From the IMG/VR virus record IMGVR_UViG_3300046733_000784, positions 1 to 25,421 of that record: a stretch of 25,421 bases of DNA; one strand, given 5' to 3'. The notes below the pieces were generated by a model. That model had not been told where the DNA came from and searched no databases. It saw only the letters and a program-made list of their open reading frames with translations. This DNA is from a virus. Shown here piece by piece: positions 24,262 through 25,421 of the stretch (positions are counted from its first letter, which is position 1; each line of letters starts with the position of its first letter). The position numbers and the translations under genes were made by a program.

Positions 24262-25421
24262 ATGTATGATATAATCTTTATTGGCGAAAAAAACAAACAG
24301 TGGAACTCTGCAAAACAAAGATTTCCTCTTTTAAAAAATGCAGATACTCTTGAAGATGCAAAGCGTATTTGTATTACAAAAATGTTCTGGGTAGTGTGGC
24401 CTGACATTGTAATAAACAATGATTTTAACTTTGATTACGAACCAGATGCATGGAGCACTGATTATGTTCATGTATTTAAAAATAATGAGTTTTATGATGG
24501 TGTTTCGCTAATACCTAAAAATGCAACAATATCAGACAGAGAGTTGCAGCATAGATTTTTTGTTAACAAAAAAGAAGTAGATATACAAGCAAGTGTGCCT
24601 GCTCCGTATGATATATTCAACATTGATACATATAAAGAATACTTAAACGCATTAGAAACTAGCACAACTGATATGTTTTGGATGAGTACTGCTAATATTA
24701 GTATTGATACAGAGTTTGTTGACACGTTCTACATATCACATCACGAACAGATTGATAGAAAACAAAACCATGCATTTATACATCAAGTAGACGGCGAAGA
24801 TTTGTACAATGGTTTATTTTTATGCAGCAAACACGTTCCGTTAAGTAAACGAGAAGTAGAATATAGATTTCCTGTAAATCGAAAAGAACACGATATAGTT
24901 ACAAGTGTTGCTGGTAAGTACAATATATTTAATGTTGTTGATACATATGAAGAATATATAAACGCATTAGAAACTAGTACAACTGAAATGTTTTATATTA
25001 TTCCCCCAACGGTAACAGTTTGTAAAGATTTTATGTTTGATGATTATTTTGAACATTCTAATAGTTTTGATAGACGTATTAATCATGTATTTCTAAATGG
25101 CAAGTTTCATGATGGTATTATACTTTGCAGTAAATATGCTAAAATCAGTAAACGTGAATGGCACTTTAAATTTATTGCTAACAAAAAAGAAGTAGATATA
25201 CAAGCAAGTACACCTAACCCTTACGATATTGTTTTTATTAGTTATCAAGAACCAAATGCAGATGAAAACTTTGAAAATCTAAAAACTAGATTTCCAGATA
25301 GAGTAATACATAGAGTACATGGTGTCAAAGGAATACATCAGGCACATATCGAAGCAGCAAAGGTATGCAATACACCTATGCTTTATATAGTTGATGGCGA
25401 TGCTGTAGTTGTTGACGATTT
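24262..25421 (+). CDS. Repeat protein with glycosyltransferase-like domain (3' partial)
   Basis: The open frame runs off the window end after 386 codons. Three degenerate repeats begin at about Y2, Y116 and Y220. Each has a 'YDI/YNI' start, 'TY-x-EY-x-NALETSTT-x-MF' (repeats 2-3), an 'NHVF-x-NG' or similar strand, 'IS[DK]RE', and 'NKKEVDIQAS' or a variant at the end. From Y321, 'DIVFISYQEPNADENFENL', 'RVIHRVHGVKGIHQAH' and 'IVDGDAVVVDD' (DGD at 378-380) match the N-terminal half of the protein at 18567. The opening 'YDIIFIGEKNKQWNSAKQRF' resembles that domain too, supporting this start. There is no ribosome site upstream. It is likely a multidomain transferase or glycan-related protein; the activity is inferred. 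Confidence 0.72.
   Translation, partial: MYDIIFIGEKNKQWNSAKQRFPLLKNADTLEDAKRICITKMFWVVWPDIVINNDFNFDYEPDAWSTDYVHVFKNNEFYDGVSLIPKNATISDRELQHRFFVNKKEVDIQASVPAPYDIFNIDTYKEYLNALETSTTDMFWMSTANISIDTEFVDTFYISHHEQIDRKQNHAFIHQVDGEDLYNGLFLCSKHVPLSKREVEYRFPVNRKEHDIVTSVAGKYNIFNVVDTYEEYINALETSTTEMFYIIPPTVTVCKDFMFDDYFEHSNSFDRRINHVFLNGKFHDGIILCSKYAKISKREWHFKFIANKKEVDIQASTPNPYDIVFISYQEPNADENFENLKTRFPDRVIHRVHGVKGIHQAHIEAAKVCNTPMLYIVDGDAVVVDD
24564..24594 (+). repeat. 31-base direct repeat, copy 1
   Basis: This stretch, encoding NKKEVDIQAS plus part of the preceding codon, is identical to 25179-25209, some 615 bases downstream. Identity at third codon positions points to recent duplication or gene conversion within the repeat gene. 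Confidence 0.85.
25179..25209 (+). repeat. 31-base direct repeat, copy 2
   Basis: Exact copy of 24564-24594, at the end of the third protein repeat, just before the glycosyltransferase-like domain. The corresponding segment of repeat 2 has diverged. Confidence 0.85.

Noticed and set aside
24267-24275. Extended -10 (TGATATAAT) as the main promoter of the repeat gene
   Set aside because: It lies inside the coding start and has no -35 at the proper distance. The TTGACT-N17-TATAAC upstream is better placed, though this stays a caveat for the leaderless reading.
1-25421. tRNA genes, integrase or attachment sites
   Set aside because: Intergenic gaps are all under about 80 bases, and no cloverleaf, recombinase motif or flanking attachment repeats were seen.

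Overview
The window looks like part of a T4-like (myovirus-type) genome from an uncultured marine phage. It is AT-rich (about one third G+C by eye). Genes are packed stop-to-start, with no gene-free stretch longer than about 80 bases. The proteins resemble tail and fibre proteins of marine cyanophages and pelagiphages, such as 'GQLWYDT' fibre modules, a tail-collar domain and a giant multidomain virion protein. No tRNA, rRNA, CRISPR array or insertion sequence was seen. The host cannot be read from the sequence; SAR11-type or picocyanobacterial hosts are the natural guesses.

Region 1 (1-15979, + strand) is a virion module. It holds a giant structural protein (5' end outside the window, 2590 residues present), a 200-residue structural protein and three tandem fibre proteins. 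The fibres share an N-terminal module but have different C-termini: a tail collar, an unrecognised beta-rich end, and a YADLAEKY domain. Two paralogous virion proteins follow. GATAAATA boxes, resembling the T4 late promoter TATAAATA, precede two of these genes.

Region 2 (15981-20863, + strand) is an accessory operon behind a near-consensus sigma-70-type promoter (TTGACA-N17-TATACT). It encodes a conserved 115-residue phage protein, two paralogous DTD-motif glycosyltransferase-like proteins, an unrecognised 180-residue protein, a third glycosyltransferase-like protein with a DGD motif, and a radical SAM protein with an N-terminal four-cysteine 'twitch'-type cluster. Most junctions overlap or abut, suggesting translational coupling.

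Region 3 (20828-24183, - strand) is an inverted island. In transcription order it has a tail-fibre-like protein behind its own GATAAATA late box, then a sigma-70-type promoter (TTGACT-N17-TATAAT) driving a small membrane protein, a compact acyl-adenylate-forming (ANL) enzyme and a GNAT-like protein. The island meets the radical SAM gene tail-to-tail with a 36-base overlap.

Region 4 (24226-25421, + strand) starts with a divergent sigma-70-type promoter whose predicted start point falls on the ATG. The gene, cut by the window end, encodes three degenerate repeats of about 100-114 residues followed by the same glycosyltransferase-like domain as the region 2 protein at 18567.

Working model (inference): regions 2-4 build or decorate a surface glycan, with transferases, a radical SAM enzyme, and a ligase/acyltransferase pair that would activate and transfer an acyl group. 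The sigma-70-like promoters suggest that much of this is made early, by host polymerase, while virion genes use late boxes.
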